Shown here: piece after piece, positions 34,128 to 34,385 of the stretch
Numbering within the stretch: the stretch's first letter is position 1
Layout: every line of letters starts with the position of its first letter
DNA from: Lachnospiraceae bacterium
GTDB taxonomy: Bacteria; Bacillota; Clostridia; Lachnospirales; Lachnospiraceae
DNA length: 34,385 bases
Assembly: GCA_003507655.1 (NCBI GenBank)
Contig: DNUZ01000025.1
Coordinates: 1-34,385 of the forward strand
Direction of reading: 5' to 3'
Notes under the pieces: model-generated
The model's database searches: none
What the model saw: the letters and a program-made list of their open reading frames with translations, nothing else
Told to the model about the DNA's origin: nothing
Program-made: the position numbers and the translations under genes

Positions 34128-34385
34128 TTATTCTACAATCTTCCAGTTATCGTCCTTATGAAGCATAAGCTCATACTGTGAGATTTGTGTCATTTTCGAC
34201 TTGTTATCCAGATACTTCACAGACACACTGACCTTGAGGTTATCGCCGTCTTTGGTAAAGACAGGGTTTACCAGTTCCGAAAATACATAGTCGCCGGAAA
34301 CAGGAGCAAGCACACCGTCTTTGACGTAATAGGCAAGTTCTTTTTCCGTAGCTGTCGGATACAGCTTAAAGAATGTTTCCAAGAA
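34128..34385 (-). CDS. Conjugal transfer protein, TcpC / Tn916 Orf13-like (C-terminal fragment, cut by window)
   Basis: The frame stays open to the window edge, so only the last ~85 residues are seen. FFKLYPTATEKELAYYVKDG, then ISQYELMLHKDDNWKIVE at the end, matches the C-terminal NTF2-like domain of TcpC/Orf13. That is a bitopic membrane protein of the Gram-positive conjugation channel. It identifies the right side of this region as the transfer module of a Tn916-type element and fixes the element's orientation. Confidence 0.85.
   Translation of the reverse strand, partial: FLETFFKLYPTATEKELAYYVKDGVLAPVSGDYVFSELVNPVFTKDGDNLKVSVSVKYLDNKSKMTQISQYELMLHKDDNWKIVE

Larger units (their letters stand above)
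24956..34385. mobile_element. Tn916/Tn5397-like integrative conjugative element, left part
   Basis: Reading right to left, the gene order is orf13/TcpC-like end, cargo, orf9-like XRE (opposite strand), orf7-like sigma factor, orf8-like protein, recombinase. That is the Tn916 backbone order with a serine recombinase in place of xis-int, as in Tn5397. Recombinase genes in such elements sit at an end and read outwards, so the left end should be in 24876-24987. The exact left base is not determined, and the right end is outside the window. Confidence 0.75.

Noticed and set aside
24988..34385. Tetracycline or macrolide resistance gene in the Tn916-like element
   Set aside because: No ribosomal-protection GTPase, efflux pump or rRNA methylase frame is present; only related backbone and KTR genes are seen.

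Overview
The window looks like a chromosomal segment of an anaerobic, spore-forming Firmicute, most likely Lachnospiraceae (Roseburia/Agathobacter-like). The evidence is strong AGGAGG ribosome sites, a cotJ spore-coat operon, 2-hydroxyacyl-CoA dehydratase-type enzymes, and a Hsp70-like/giant-protein operon of the DUF5716/DUF5717 kind that I associate with Lachnospiraceae. Family names come from memory of sequence patterns; no database search was possible.

Layout. (1) 1-1113: the 3' part of a glutamate-synthase-small-subunit-type flavoprotein, then a terminator. (2) 1590-3468 (minus): a YtrA-type GntR repressor with an ABC ATPase and permease, with a palindromic operator overlapping the promoter. 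(3) 3564-4655 (minus): a CobD-like PLP enzyme. (4) 4782-11629: a four-gene operon of a 1181-residue helical-repeat protein, a divergent Hsp70/actin-fold ATPase, a helical-repeat protein and a coiled-coil membrane protein. Its function is unknown. (5) 11720-14049: cotJA, cotJB, a cotJC that stops about 50 residues early, and a membrane-anchored polysaccharide deacetylase. (6) 14271-23015: the most interesting block. One operon carries a CooC-type nickel-insertion ATPase, two 2-hydroxyacyl-CoA-dehydratase-like Fe-S subunits, their ASKHA activator ATPase, a 55-residue membrane peptide, a stand-alone acetyl-CoA-synthase-beta-like protein, a 959-residue Fe-S/FAD/NAD(P)H oxidoreductase and HypA. The set reads as an ATP-driven low-potential reductase with nickel maturation factors. 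There is no CODH catalytic subunit and there are no CoA-transferase genes.

(7) 23185-34385 is mobile DNA. Two large serine recombinases of the TndX/TnpX type converge, and each is preceded by a homologous gene for a 46-47-residue protein. The right-hand recombinase seems to sit at the left end of a Tn916/Tn5397-like integrative conjugative element. Going right the element has an orf8-like protein, an orf7-like sigma factor, a leader-peptide/terminator control region, an orf9-like XRE repressor, cargo, and the end of an orf13/TcpC-like conjugation gene at the window edge. The slot that holds tet(M) in Tn916 holds regulatory and membrane genes instead: KTR zinc-ribbon proteins, a lipoprotein, a histidine kinase with response regulator, and LytTR-DUF3021-methyltransferase. 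A duplicated xre-3'-end/terminator/KTR junction on both sides of the kinase module records how the cargo was added. The element region, especially the cargo, is visibly more AT-rich than the chromosomal part.
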